The notes under the pieces: generated by a model
The model's input: the letters and a program-made list of their open reading frames with translations, nothing else
What the model was told of the DNA's origin: nothing
The model's database searches: none
Shown: piece after piece, positions 42,594-50,984 of the stretch
How the letters are laid out: each line of letters opens with the position of its first letter
Numbering within the stretch: position 1 is the stretch's first letter
NCBI RefSeq assembly: GCF_018390575.1
Contig: NZ_JAHBCJ010000003.1
Span: forward strand, 248,001-312,000
Reading direction: 5' to 3'
From: Bhargavaea massiliensis
GTDB taxonomy: Bacteria > Bacillota > Bacilli > Bacillales_A > Planococcaceae
Length of the DNA: 64,000 nt
Translations under genes and position numbers: made by a program

Positions 42594-42625
42594 ATTAACA
42601 CTCGCGCAGGTTTTCTTAACTCTCA
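42594..42625. repeat. Two-unit 21-bp array, core TTAAC(A/T)CTC
   Basis: ATTAACACTCGCGC and CTTAACTCTCATAC have their TAAC at 42596 and 42617, 21 bases apart. Confidence 0.65.
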
Positions 42626-42730
42626 TACGCGAACACCTGGCTTAGGACCTATTTTCTGATTCCCATTCTACGTTTTGCTGGGCCTCGGCGACAATATTTA
42701 GCAATAATCAACTTAAATTGTCAAAATAGA

Positions 42731-42760
42731 TAGACTTTTATACCGTCTTATACTTATAAT
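42731..42760 (+). promoter_or_regulatory. Candidate SigA promoter of comK
   Basis: TAGACT (42731-42736) and TATAAT (42755-42760) are 18 bases apart. The leader to the comK start would be about 195 bases. Confidence 0.5.
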
Positions 42761-42960
42761 GGAGTTACAAAGGGAATTATCGCTCATTTATTCCAATCAT
42801 TTGGATTTTTGTGGGTCATTTACTTCCTTGTCAGTCTGGTTTCCCTTTTATTTGAAGGGTGTGAGGTGAGGGATGGGACGGGTGAGTGGCGGCAAGTAAA
42901 GGGCATTGGGCATTTCAAGAGAAGAAAGCGGGGAAAAATGAGATCAAAGGGGATGGGGGC

Positions 42961-43506
42961 ATGAGAACGACAATGTTCTTGATAGGACAGGAAACGATGG
43001 GAATTGTTCCGGAGTATGACGCTTTTGGCGACCTGCACGCCAAAGTGCTGCTGCCGGAGGAGTACATCACGGTCGGGGAAAGCCCGACACAACTGATTGA
43101 CCGCACGCTGCGGATGCAAGGGACCAGCTTCCGTGGCGCGCGTGACGGCGCCAATTACATCCTGTCGAGAACGCATAACACGCCTGTCCGCATCGAGGGG
43201 GAAGAAACGATTATCCTTTTCCCGACCACTTCGCCGTCGCGCGAAGACTGCACTTGGTTCGCCCTGCATCACATTGACTGCTACGAGGCGGTTGGGAAGG
43301 GGAAAACTTGCGTGACGCTCACGAACGGCCATACCGTCACGTTGCCCGTCAGCAAATTCAGCTTCCACAACCAGTTCCAGAAAGCCCTCCGGTTCAAATA
43401 CCAGCTTGTCGAGCGCCGGACTGTCCGGATGTTCCTCGTCCGGGAACCGAAGAAACGATATCATCTCATGAAGCGGGACGGTGGCAGAAACTTTGAAGAC
43501 TCCTGA
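42961..43506 (+). CDS. comK: ComK, competence transcription factor
   Basis: The 181-residue protein aligns with B. subtilis ComK by its landmarks: 'QLIDRTLRMQGTSFRGARDGANYIL' matches the QIVDRSCRFFGSSYAGR region, and 'IILFPTTSPSREDCTWFALHHIDCYEA' matches the IFLFPTLSSTRPQCGWISHVHV region. 'NGHTVTLPVSKFSFHNQFQKA' follows. ComK activates DNA-uptake genes. ATG 42961 follows GGGGATGGGGGC. The protein is slightly shorter than the 192 residues of B. subtilis. Its presence indicates a possible competence programme. Confidence 0.9.
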   Translation: MRTTMFLIGQETMGIVPEYDAFGDLHAKVLLPEEYITVGESPTQLIDRTLRMQGTSFRGARDGANYILSRTHNTPVRIEGEETIILFPTTSPSREDCTWFALHHIDCYEAVGKGKTCVTLTNGHTVTLPVSKFSFHNQFQKALRFKYQLVERRTVRMFLVREPKKRYHLMKRDGGRNFEDS

Positions 43507-43531
43507 CTGCCGGCGGTTTTAGGAAGAAAAG

Positions 43532-43567
43532 AGAAGCATGCACCCGGGAAAGGGGGCATGCTTTCTC
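43532..43567 (+). terminator. Terminator of comK
   Basis: AAGCATGC (43534-43541) pairs with GCATGCTT (43557-43564) and is followed by TCTCTTG. Confidence 0.7.
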
Positions 43568-43765
43568 TTGTGGGGTAAAGTGCGGTTGAAACGTACTTCA
43601 ACCCGCCACTCTATAGCGAACCGACTTATCAAAGTCGCTCTTCTTCGAAGCCCCTTATGGCGGATACAAGAGTAGTCGGTATTCAAATACATACCTCTTT
43701 CCTGATTCGGGTAATGGAAGACTATCGGGAAAGTCGACCCAACCCACTACGGAACGGAGGATTCG

Positions 43766-44956
43766 ATGGAACTGAAACAATTGGTGCTGGAGATACAAGA
43801 CGAGATGATCCGGATCCGGAGGCATATCCATGCCCATCCGGAGCTGAGCCATGAGGAATACGAGACGACCCGGTTCGTGAAGGAACAATTGAAAGACACG
43901 TCGATCGAGTGGCAGGAGCTCGAGCTTGAGACGGGCGCTGTCGGGCTGATGCACGGAAAGGCCGGAGACGGGCCCGTCCTGATGCTGCGGGCAGACCTGG
44001 ACGCGCTGCCGCTCATGGAAGAATCCGGTGTCGAGTTCGCGTCTGAAAAGCCGAATGTCATGCACGCATGCGGCCATGACATTCATACGACTGTGCTGAT
44101 CGGAGCGGCAAAGGTGCTGGAGCGACTGAGGGACGACTGGAAAGGCACGATCAAGTTCGTTTTCCAGCCATCCGAAGAAAAAGCAGGCGGTGCTTCCGAA
44201 CTGATCAAGGCGGGCGTGCTCGAAAATCCGAAGCCCGACCACGCGGTGTGCCTCCACACATGGCCGTCGACCGAAGCCGGGAAAATCGGCATCCGCCCCG
44301 GCCCGATGACGGCAGCGAATGATACGTTCCACGTGGCGGTCAAGGGCACCGGCGGACACGGGGCCCACCCGGAAAAAGCCGTTGACCCTGTACCGGTCGC
44401 GGGTGACGTCGTAGACCTGTTCCAGCGCATCATCTCCAGGAACCTGTCGCCTTTCGACCCGGCTGTCATCACTGCGGGCCAGATTGACGGCGGTTCGGCG
44501 GACAATGTCATTGCAACCGATGTGAAAGTGTCGGGAACTGTGCGCACACTCAGCCACACAACCCGCGACTACATCAAAAAGCGCATGAGGGAAATCGCCC
44601 ACCACGTTGCCGCGGCTTCCAATGCGGAGGCGGAAGTTGAATTCAAGGGTGCTGGCTGCCCGCCGGTCATCAACGATCCGCATCTGACCGGCCTGCTCGA
44701 ACAGTCGCTGAAAGAGCGAATCGGCCAGGGCAACATCGACTACCTGAAAGAACCGTCGACGGGCAGCGAGGACTTCGCCTATTACCTGGAACAGATACCG
44801 GGCATGCTGTTCCGCCTCGGCACGAGGAACGACAAAGACAGCCGCACGCACCTGTCGCTCCACAATCCGGGCATCGTCTTTGACGAGAGGGCCATTCCGA
44901 CGGGGATGATCGCCATGAGCGGATTTGCGATGGATTATTTGAATGGGGTTCATTAA
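43766..44956 (+). CDS. M20 family amidohydrolase (N-acyl amino acid/hippurate hydrolase type)
   Basis: The 396-residue protein has the M20D layout: 'HPELSHEEYETT', 'LRADLDALPLMEESG', 'MHACGHDIHTT' (metal Cys/His), 'QPSEEKAGGASELI' (catalytic Glu pair), dimerisation domain with 'GTGGHGAHPEKAVDP' and 'GSEDFAYY' near the end. Relatives deacylate N-acetyl or N-benzoyl amino acids. It is monocistronic with its own terminator. Confidence 0.92.
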   Translation: MELKQLVLEIQDEMIRIRRHIHAHPELSHEEYETTRFVKEQLKDTSIEWQELELETGAVGLMHGKAGDGPVLMLRADLDALPLMEESGVEFASEKPNVMHACGHDIHTTVLIGAAKVLERLRDDWKGTIKFVFQPSEEKAGGASELIKAGVLENPKPDHAVCLHTWPSTEAGKIGIRPGPMTAANDTFHVAVKGTGGHGAHPEKAVDPVPVAGDVVDLFQRIISRNLSPFDPAVITAGQIDGGSADNVIATDVKVSGTVRTLSHTTRDYIKKRMREIAHHVAAASNAEAEVEFKGAGCPPVINDPHLTGLLEQSLKERIGQGNIDYLKEPSTGSEDFAYYLEQIPGMLFRLGTRNDKDSRTHLSLHNPGIVFDERAIPTGMIAMSGFAMDYLNGVH

Positions 44957-44961
44957 ATGAG

Positions 44962-44988
44962 AAAGCCGGCCACGGGGGCCGGCTTTTC
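44962..44988. terminator. Terminator of the M20 gene
   Basis: AAAGCCGGCC and GGCCGGCTTT pair around a five-base loop. It may also serve the convergent small gene that ends at 44995. Confidence 0.88.
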
Positions 44989-44994
44989 TGGTGA

Positions 44995-45165
44995 TCAATT
45001 ATTCTTGCTTTGAGCGTTGAAAGCAGCGCTGAAGATTATGGAGAAGGCGATTGCGAATAAGATTCCGAATGCCAGGCTGTCAAATGCGGTCCCCATTAAA
45101 ATTCCGAGTGCAAGGCCGATGATGATTCCGGCCCAGTTGATAGGGAAATGTGGTTTTACTTCCAT
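44995..45165 (-). CDS. Small glycine-rich membrane protein, copy 1
   Basis: ATG 45165 opens 56 residues: 'MEVKPHFPINWAGIIIGLAL' then 'GILMGTAFDSLAFGILFAIAFSI'. Two hydrophobic helices with small-residue spacing meet at 'AFDSLAFG'. It is a paralogue of the protein encoded at 45329-45493. GGAGTGATCGGTG precedes the start. The function is unknown. Confidence 0.72.
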   Translation of the reverse strand: MEVKPHFPINWAGIIIGLALGILMGTAFDSLAFGILFAIAFSIIFSAAFNAQSKNN

Positions 45166-45328
45166 CACCGATCACTCCTTTGATGTTTTACGGCATAGGA
45201 GATGAAAAGGGTTCACATGTGATTAAGCGGTGAGCCCCTATGACCTGGCCTTAGACCAGTAAACCGATTACTGCTGGGCACAGCTAAACCCGCCAGCCAA
45301 GTGTTGCCGGGTCATTACCTGCGGCGAT

Positions 45329-45493
45329 TTAATCATCCCCGTTCTGCTCATCTCCATTGCTTCCGAACACCATGGAAAAGATGATGGCAATCCCTGCACC
45401 GACGGCGAGGCTATCCATGGCGATGCCAATTCCCAGGCCGAGCAGGGCACCGAGAAATATTCCGGGGGCGTTGGTTTTCCTGAATTTGTCCAT
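45329..45493 (-). CDS. Small glycine-rich membrane protein, copy 2
   Basis: ATG 45493 (GAAGGAG upstream) gives 54 residues containing 'PGIFLGALLGLGIGIAMDSL' and 'AVGAGIAIIFSMVFG', with an acidic tail. The pattern GxxLGxxxGxAxDSLAxGxxxAIxFSxxF is shared with copy 1. The 163-bp gap between them holds no gene I can support. Tandem duplication is likely. The glycine spacing would suit oligomerising helices. Confidence 0.75.
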   Translation of the reverse strand: MDKFRKTNAPGIFLGALLGLGIGIAMDSLAVGAGIAIIFSMVFGSNGDEQNGDD

Positions 45494-45556
45494 GGGGCTT
45501 CTCCTTCCGTACGGGGTTTCTTCCATTTTCTCATAGAAGCAGGGAAGAGGGAATGA

Positions 45557-45587
45557 TTGAAGTCGTCCGGCCGATCCGCGTTATAAT
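45557..45587 (+). promoter_or_regulatory. Candidate promoter of the SEC-C gene
   Basis: TTGAAG (45557-45562) and TATAAT (45582-45587) are 19 bases apart, about 34 bases before the start codon. Confidence 0.45.
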
Positions 45588-45620
45588 GGGAGAAATGAAT
45601 GGATGAAAGGGGTGCGGCGG

Positions 45621-46982
45621 ATGGACAAGCAGAGACTGGTGGATTATGTAGGAGCGGCAACCAATTTATATGGTGTTGTGCCTTACGAAAAAGTGGCCGA
45701 GATTTATACGGAGCAGACCGGTGACCGGGTAAGCGGTAAAGAGGTGCGGAAGCTGGCCCGGGAGTCTGAAGAACTGCTTGACCGGATGTTCGTCTGGGCG
45801 GAGGCCGAATTCCTGGCGCACGATGTGATTATGCAGGAAGGCGAAGCGGAGCTGTATCTTGAGGCGACAAAAGGAAAGGCGTTTTATGTGCCGCAGGCAG
45901 AGGAACTGCTTCGGTATTTGGACGACAATTACATCGAAATGACGGCGCAGGCAAAGGCGTTGGAGACGTTCGCGAGGAAGCGGCTGGGATTCAATGACGA
46001 GAAAATCTCTGAGCTGATGGGAAGGATCCGGTCTGCCGCAAATCAAGCAGAAGGCGATGCGTTTCAGAATCTGATTCATTATCTGCAAGCCGGGGGTTAT
46101 CCCGCGAAACTGGACCCGGACGACTTTGAAGACCTGATGCGCTACGCCGCCCATATGTTCAACCACGTCCGTAGCTGGTCGCACCGCGGCCATACGCCGT
46201 ATGAGATGGGGGAGGAGATTCTCCTCGGGATGCCCCGGCCTGAGCTGGAGGGTGATGTACAGGAGAAAGTCGACTACATCCTGGCGCTGACCCACCTGTG
46301 GGGAATCGCCCCGGTCACGAAAGTTCGGGAAGTGTTTAACCAGCAAAACGGAACGGCGCTTGCGGACTCTGATTTTGCAGCGGTGCTGAAAGATCCGTCG
46401 GCCGCCGAGTGGCTCGACCGCGGATTCGTCCATGTGAAAGGGGACCGGTTTATCCACGAAGACTTGCTGGACCCGGAACAATATGAGTACTACTCCAAGC
46501 AGGCAAACGGCAAGCCGTATCATGTGCCGGGCAAGGAAGCGCTCATGCTGTATGTAGATGCCGACCATTACGAGAAAACAGCCGAGCTCGCCGCATTCCG
46601 GCAGTTTGCCGAGCGCAAGCTGTTCCGCGGGGAGGAGACGCGCGCCATCAACTGGGTCGACTACGCCCAGTACCTCGCCGCATCCAACACGCCGCCGGCA
46701 CAGGCGATGGGCCTCTTGCTGGACGACGAAGGCATCGTGTTTGACGACGACAAGCAGGCGAACGAACTGATCGGCCTGTTCTTCGACATGGTGAATGCGA
46801 CCCGGATGTGGGAAAACCGCGGACACACGCCGAATGAGCTGAGGGGAAGCGGAACGCTGAATGTGCTGTCGGTTGGAGCGGCAACGGGAGGCGGACAGCC
46901 CATTATTTCCGAGAAGGCCGGACGGAACGATCCCTGTCCGTGCGGGAGCGGGAAGAAGTATAAGAAGTGCTGCGGGAAGTGA
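45621..46982 (+). CDS. SEC-C zinc-motif protein with an internal duplication
   Basis: The 453-residue protein ends in the SEC-C zinc motif '[20 protein letters not shown]'. The rest is two similar helical halves of about 200 residues. '[21 protein letters not shown]' in the first matches '[21 protein letters not shown]' in the second, and '[20 protein letters not shown]' matches '[20 protein letters not shown]'. I do not recognise the halves. SEC-C tails bind SecB-like or ribosomal partners in SecA and occur on many uncharacterised proteins. ATG 45621 follows AAAGGGG. Confidence 0.82.
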   Translation: MDKQRLVDYVGAATNLYGVVPYEKVAEIYTEQTGDRVSGKEVRKLARESEELLDRMFVWAEAEFLAHDVIMQEGEAELYLEATKGKAFYVPQAEELLRYLDDNYIEMTAQAKALETFARKRLGFNDEKISELMGRIRSAANQAEGDAFQNLIHYLQAGGYPAKLDPDDFEDLMRYAAHMFNHVRSWSHRGHTPYEMGEEILLGMPRPELEGDVQEKVDYILALTHLWGIAPVTKVREVFNQQNGTALADSDFAAVLKDPSAAEWLDRGFVHVKGDRFIHEDLLDPEQYEYYSKQANGKPYHVPGKEALMLYVDADHYEKTAELAAFRQFAERKLFRGEETRAINWVDYAQYLAASNTPPAQAMGLLLDDEGIVFDDDKQANELIGLFFDMVNATRMWENRGHTPNELRGSGTLNVLSVGAATGGGQPIISEKAGRNDPCPCGSGKKYKKCCGK

Positions 46983-47020
46983 GTGGAGGTGGGAGAGTGA
47001 GAGTATGTGGGCCGGCGGTT

Positions 47021-47181
47021 CGATAACACTCGAAAGCGGTTGCGTAACACTCAGGAGCGGTTTCGTAACATTCAGGGAGGCTATCGTAACATTCGTGGGC
47101 GGTTGCGTAACATTCGCGTTGGCTATCGTAACTTTCAGAGCCCGTTACGTAACATTCAAGCACCGAATCGTAACACTCAGC
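47021..47181. repeat. Eight-unit array with exact 21-bp period, core CGTAACAYTC
   Basis: TAAC occurs at 47024, 47045, 47066, 47087, 47108, 47129, 47150 and 47171, every interval exactly 21 bases. The core is (C/G)GTAACA(C/T)TC and the remaining ten bases vary. Plus-strand and minus-strand frames both read as heptapeptide repeats (RNIQGGY-like and ECYATAH-like), a by-product of 21 being seven codons. It lies between convergent genes. Confidence 0.96.
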
Positions 47182-47241
47182 GAAAGCCAGATCAGGTTAT
47201 TCGCGCTGTCCATCTCGTCACTCGGCTTTCCTCATTCGCAG

Positions 47242-47276
47242 AAAATCCCCCTGCAGGCTTGCGGCCTGCAGGGGGA
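47242..47276 (-). terminator. Terminator of the thermonuclease gene
   Basis: CCCCCTGCAGG and CCTGCAGGGGG form an 11-bp stem. On the minus strand ATTTTC follows. Confidence 0.8.
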
Positions 47277-47285
47277 TTGCTCATT

Positions 47286-48281
47286 TTATCTTTCACACGC
47301 GTAATTATCTTTGTCACGGTCCATCTTCGATTGGTAGGCAGGATGGCCGGCAGGGACGCCGTCCGGGTATTTCTTTCTCAGCTCGGTACAGTTTTGGAAC
47401 CATTCCGTGGTCGTGCCACTTTTGGCGTTCGGGTCGCCGTCGTAGTTTGAATTGCCGGACGCTGCGCCTCCGCTGGATGTCGCTGCGCCTCCGCCGGAAG
47501 AGGAACCGCCTGTTGAAGCGGGTGCACTTGCGGCAGTACTTTGCTGTTCGGCGGCAGCTGCTTCGAATCCGGAGTCGGTCGCGTAGTCTTCGATTGACCA
47601 GATGCCGATTTTCTTCTTTTTGGCTTCCGCTTCGGCTTCTTCAAACGGCGTGAGGTGGCGGGTATTCGGCGGGTAGACGTATCCGACGCGGGCGAGACCT
47701 TCCCGTAGCAGGGTTTCCTGGACACTCTTGCCGTTTACATATACGTAAGCGAGCAACCGGCCGTATTTGTCGGTCCGGTCGCCGATGTCAAATTCAATCG
47801 AGAGTTCGCCGCTGTTGACGAGTTCGCGGTTACGCTCTTTTGCCTGGTCGCCGAACGGCTGCTTTCCGAGGCGGGGGTGGTTCGTTTCCGGTGTGTCGAT
47901 CAGGAGGTAGCGGACATTTTCCTCCTGCCCGTTGTAGCGGACCTTGATCGTGTCGCCGTCAATCGTCTTGACGAGTTCGACAGGAATATGGGCGGTCGTG
48001 CCGCCGGTTTCGGTCGGTTTTTTGGCCGGCTTGGTTTCTTCGGCGGCAGGCTGTTCTGCCGGTTTTTCTTCTGGTTGCTCTTCCGGTTTGTTTTTTTCCT
48101 CAGCAGGCTCTTCTGCAGTGGTTTCTTCAGCTTTCTTTTCAGGCTCAGACGATTCTTCTGTTTGAACCTTTTCCGTATCTTCTTCCACAACTGCCTCGTC
48201 CACCGCCGTTCCACAGCCGGTGAGGAAGAGGATGAGGGCGGTGAGGATGAGGGCCGGAAGCTTCATGATGCGTAAATCCAT
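47286..48281 (-). CDS. Thermonuclease-family lipoprotein with Excalibur domain
   Basis: The 331-residue protein has a lipoprotein signal ('LFLTGC', Cys about 23), a long Glu/Pro/Lys-rich linker (about 25-95), a staphylococcal-nuclease domain (about 100-235: 'VKTIDGDTIKV', 'YLLIDTPE', 'DKYGRLLAYVYV'), a Ser/Gly-rich spacer and a C-terminal Excalibur calcium motif ending in 'DRDKDNYACE'. It resembles B. subtilis YncB and YhcR-type surface nucleases. It would degrade DNA or RNA at the cell surface. ATG 48281 follows GAAGGA. Confidence 0.92.
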   Translation of the reverse strand: MDLRIMKLPALILTALILFLTGCGTAVDEAVVEEDTEKVQTEESSEPEKKAEETTAEEPAEEKNKPEEQPEEKPAEQPAAEETKPAKKPTETGGTTAHIPVELVKTIDGDTIKVRYNGQEENVRYLLIDTPETNHPRLGKQPFGDQAKERNRELVNSGELSIEFDIGDRTDKYGRLLAYVYVNGKSVQETLLREGLARVGYVYPPNTRHLTPFEEAEAEAKKKKIGIWSIEDYATDSGFEAAAAEQQSTAASAPASTGGSSSGGGAATSSGGAASGNSNYDGDPNAKSGTTTEWFQNCTELRKKYPDGVPAGHPAYQSKMDRDKDNYACER

Positions 48282-48403
48282 GGGATGGGTTCCTTCTTTC
48301 TTGGTAAATATTCCAAACTTATTTATAGACTAAACCTGGAAGAAAGTAAAGTGGATAAATAGTTGCCGGATACGTTTATATCATTGGTCAAGTGGAATGC
48401 ACG

Positions 48404-48437
48404 TAATAAGGGAGCCGCAGATTCTCTGCGACTCCCT
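48404..48437 (-). terminator. Hairpin after bioY
   Basis: GGAG-C-CGCAG (48411-48420) pairs with CTGCG-A-CTCC (48425-48434). The T run on the minus strand is poor, so termination may be weak. Confidence 0.5.
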
Positions 48438-48441
48438 TTAA

Positions 48442-48999
48442 TTAAACTCCAGGCACTGCAATTCTTGCTGAGGCAAGGCGGTTGCGGACGGCGATGCCAA
48501 TCCAGGCAGCGAGGCCGGCTTTGATGAAGCCGACTGGGATGAACGGGATAAATCCTCCCGCGAATGCGGCTGGCCAAGTCAGTCCCGCAGCGACTTTCAG
48601 CCAAGCCGTACCGATGAAGAGCGTCACGAACATGCCGATGACGTTCGCAATGAGTGCCTGTTTGAAGGTGAAACTCGTCTTTTCAAGGTAATAGCCCATG
48701 ATGAACGCAGCCGGGATAAATCCGAACAGGAAGCCTCCGGTCGGGCCGAACAGGCTGCCGAGGCCGCTCCCCATTTCGGCATAGACCGGCACCCCGATGG
48801 CGCCGAGGCAAAGATAGATGATAACAGAAAGCGTGCCGTACTTGGACCCGAGAATTGTGGCGGCAAGGCCGATGGCAAGCGTCTGGCCCGTGATCGGTAC
48901 AAGCGGCAACTGCACAACGACCTGTGCCAGGATGCCAATGATCGCCGCGAACAGTGCGGAGACGATCATCATCGATAGATTTGAACGTGATTGAAGCAT
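48442..48999 (-). CDS. bioY: BioY, biotin ECF transporter substrate-binding subunit
   Basis: The 185-residue integral membrane protein has about six helices and BioY motifs 'VPITGQTLAIGLAATILGSKYGTLSVIIYLCLGAIGVPVY' and 'FGPTGGFLFGFIPAAFIMGYYLE'. It binds biotin for uptake with ECF energising subunits encoded elsewhere. A BirA operator lies directly upstream, so expression should fall when biotin is plentiful. Confidence 0.95.
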   Translation of the reverse strand: MLQSRSNLSMMIVSALFAAIIGILAQVVVQLPLVPITGQTLAIGLAATILGSKYGTLSVIIYLCLGAIGVPVYAEMGSGLGSLFGPTGGFLFGFIPAAFIMGYYLEKTSFTFKQALIANVIGMFVTLFIGTAWLKVAAGLTWPAAFAGGFIPFIPVGFIKAGLAAWIGIAVRNRLASARIAVPGV

Positions 49000-49024
49000 G
49001 AAACATTTCCCCTTCCCCTATAGG

Positions 49025-49052
49025 GTTAACCTATTTGATGAATATAGTTAAC
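49025..49052 (-). promoter_or_regulatory. BirA operator of bioY
   Basis: GTTAAC at 49025-49030 and 49047-49052 are separated by 16 bases, the two half-sites typical of Gram-positive BirA operators. A TATATT (-10-like, minus strand) lies just upstream. Confidence 0.85.
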
Positions 49053-49154
49053 TAAATATAGTCTAACGGTTGACACGAATCCCGTAAAGACTGTTTTAAG
49101 AAGAGTAGATCTGGCGAATTCGAATCAGCAGATCGCAATTAAAAGGAGGTCTGT

Positions 49155-49790
49155 ATGATGAAACATCCATACAAAAAACTCGTTCTATCCATCGCAGCCA
49201 CAGGCACCATGCTGGGAATGGGGACAGGCCTTGCTGCATCCGCAGCCGACGTGCATGCGGGCACGAATCATCTTTCCAAGGTAAATGAGGTTCCAGCCTT
49301 TATAGAGGGAGAGGTGACCAATTCTCACCAAGCACTAGCGCTCATGACGGCTGATAAAAAAGTAATGAGTGAAGAAGAATCGGTCATGCCGGCGTCGTTT
49401 TACTCGGACTTGCAACAGGGCAAGGTTGCGGGTGCTGTGGTGCAAATTGGTTCCGACCTGTCCGACCTAAAAGCGAAAGCCGGCGAAGCTGAAGCTGAAT
49501 ACGACTTTGAAGGCGGCCTCCGGCATGTCTACGGGAATTACGCGTACGGGGTTCCTTATATGGCACCTGAGCCGCACGGGGAACCTGTGACAACAGTGAC
49601 CTATCATTTTAAAGAAAAGCCGACAGTCGAGGAAGTCCTGCGCCACATCGAATCTGCGGAAAAAGTCGAAGATGGAATGGACTTCAAATATCTCTGGTAT
49701 GCCGACGAGGATTACGAGCTGTTCTTTGAATATCAAGCGGGGACAGACAAAATTGACAATGTCACGGTGAAATGGAATTACGATAGCTGA
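49155..49790 (+). CDS. Secreted protein of unknown function
   Basis: The 211-residue protein has a clear signal peptide ending at 'LAASAADVHA' (about 35). The mature part is acidic with a region 'AGAVVQIGSDLSDLKAKAGEAEAEYDFEGGLRHVYGNYAYGVPYM' and a C-terminal alpha/beta part with 'TVTYHFKEKPTVEEVLRHI'. I do not recognise it. AAAGGAGG precedes ATG 49155, and a terminator follows. It is monocistronic and probably exported. Confidence 0.72.
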   Translation: MMKHPYKKLVLSIAATGTMLGMGTGLAASAADVHAGTNHLSKVNEVPAFIEGEVTNSHQALALMTADKKVMSEEESVMPASFYSDLQQGKVAGAVVQIGSDLSDLKAKAGEAEAEYDFEGGLRHVYGNYAYGVPYMAPEPHGEPVTTVTYHFKEKPTVEEVLRHIESAEKVEDGMDFKYLWYADEDYELFFEYQAGTDKIDNVTVKWNYDS

Positions 49791-49791
49791 T

Positions 49792-49826
49792 AAAAAAGAC
49801 GCGCTCCGGAGGGGGCGCGTCTTTGT
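49792..49826 (+). terminator. Terminator of the secreted-protein gene
   Basis: AAAGACGCGC and GCGCGTCTTT form a 10-bp stem with T at the end. Confidence 0.85.
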
Positions 49827-49895
49827 GGTTTTCAGTTGTGGGAAAGGGAGGAACCCACGGCTTCCTGGATAATTAGAACAGCCGGTTTGGCCATG

Positions 49896-50807
49896 TCACA
49901 TTTTCTCCAGGATCCGAATGAGTTTGAGCAGGTGTTCGTTTTCCGGTACGGGCACGCCGTATTTCTCCCCGAGTTCGACCATCTTGCCGGCCATGTATTC
50001 GACTTCGGTCTTTCTCCCATGCTCGATATCTTGCAGCATGCTCGTCTTGCCTTCCGGCGAGAGGCTGTCCAGGACAGGGCGGAAGCGGGCGATGTCACGG
50101 TCATTCAGGCCGACGCCTGCCGCCTGGGATACTTGGACGACTTCATTCATGACTTCCTCCATCCAGCTTCTTGCGCTGTGAATCGTCTGGAAAATGCCGT
50201 ATGGAGCACGGAGCACCGAGGAGGTCTGGTTGACCCCGACGTTGATCATGAACTTCCACCACATTTCGCGCCAGATGTCGTCCGGAATCTCGTAAGGGAC
50301 GTCTGACTCGCGGAAGAGTTGCTCGACAGCGGCTTCCGCTTCCGGGTATTCTCCGGCGCGAGTGCCGAATGTGATCCGGCCGAGTTTGGAGTAGCGGATG
50401 TCGCGGCCGTCCCGCTGCGCATCAATGCCGACGCACATGGCGTAGAGAACCGGATTGTCCGGGAACGCCGCCTTCAACTCTTCTTCGCTGGAGATGCCGT
50501 TCAGGAGCGGAAGAAGGATCGTTTCCGGTCCGACAAACGGGCGGACACAGTCAATCGCTTCATCCAGCTGATCGTTTTTCACGCCGAATAAAATCAGGTC
50601 GGATGGCACCGCCGTTCCGGTCAGCGGCTTGTAGCGGAATCGGGTATCACGGCCGTTGATGCGGATGCCGAGTTCCTTGTACCGGGTGATCCGGCCTTCA
50701 TCGGCCAAGACGAAGAAATCATTTTTAAGATGCTTCTGCAGTCGTTCGGCATAGGCAGCCCCGATGGCGCCAAGCCCAATCAGGGCGGCTGTCCGGATGT
50801 TCGTCAT
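49896..50807 (-). CDS. Ketopantoate reductase family protein (PanE-like)
   Basis: The 303-residue protein has an N-terminal NADPH Rossmann motif 'AALIGLGAIGAAYAERL', 'ILFGVKNDQLDEAI', and the C-terminal helical domain with 'WREMWWKFMINVGVNQTSSVL' (the Lys-Asn pair used in catalysis) and 'TSMLQDIEHGRKTEVEYMAGKMVELGEKYGVPVPEN'. The family reduces 2-dehydropantoate or similar 2-oxo acids. No other pantothenate gene is adjacent, so the substrate may be different. Confidence 0.87.
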   Translation of the reverse strand: MTNIRTAALIGLGAIGAAYAERLQKHLKNDFFVLADEGRITRYKELGIRINGRDTRFRYKPLTGTAVPSDLILFGVKNDQLDEAIDCVRPFVGPETILLPLLNGISSEEELKAAFPDNPVLYAMCVGIDAQRDGRDIRYSKLGRITFGTRAGEYPEAEAAVEQLFRESDVPYEIPDDIWREMWWKFMINVGVNQTSSVLRAPYGIFQTIHSARSWMEEVMNEVVQVSQAAGVGLNDRDIARFRPVLDSLSPEGKTSMLQDIEHGRKTEVEYMAGKMVELGEKYGVPVPENEHLLKLIRILEKM

Positions 50808-50984
50808 GGTGTCGTCCCCTTTCTTTCTATTAGTGAAAAGTTTATCATAGAAACGGAGTCAATAGACTGTAAATTCGTTTTTATCCGTCACTTCGGACAG
50901 ACACCGGATACGGCGAGTGTTAAAAAGCACGCCTCGAATTTGAGAATTGGGCGTAGGCTTCGGAAATAGAAAGGGGATCTCAGG

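Larger units (their letters stand above)
42497..42960. other. Intergenic region upstream of comK
   Basis: This 464-bp gap holds a two-unit 21-bp array at 42596-42625 and an A+T-rich promoter region at about 42690-42780. I see no exact ComK box (AAAA-N5-TTTT pairs): the closest is AAAA at 42723 and TTTT at 42736 with nine bases between. Confidence 0.6.

Noticed and set aside
47021-47181. CRISPR array
   Set aside because: Repeats are about 11 bases with 10-base spacers, far shorter than CRISPR units, they are degenerate, and no cas gene is present in the window.
47007-47450. ORF with RNIQGGY-like heptapeptide repeats as a repeat protein
   Set aside because: The period is 21 bases, which keeps every frame open on both strands; the opposite strand also gives a heptad ORF. 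There is no ribosome site and the signal is a DNA repeat.
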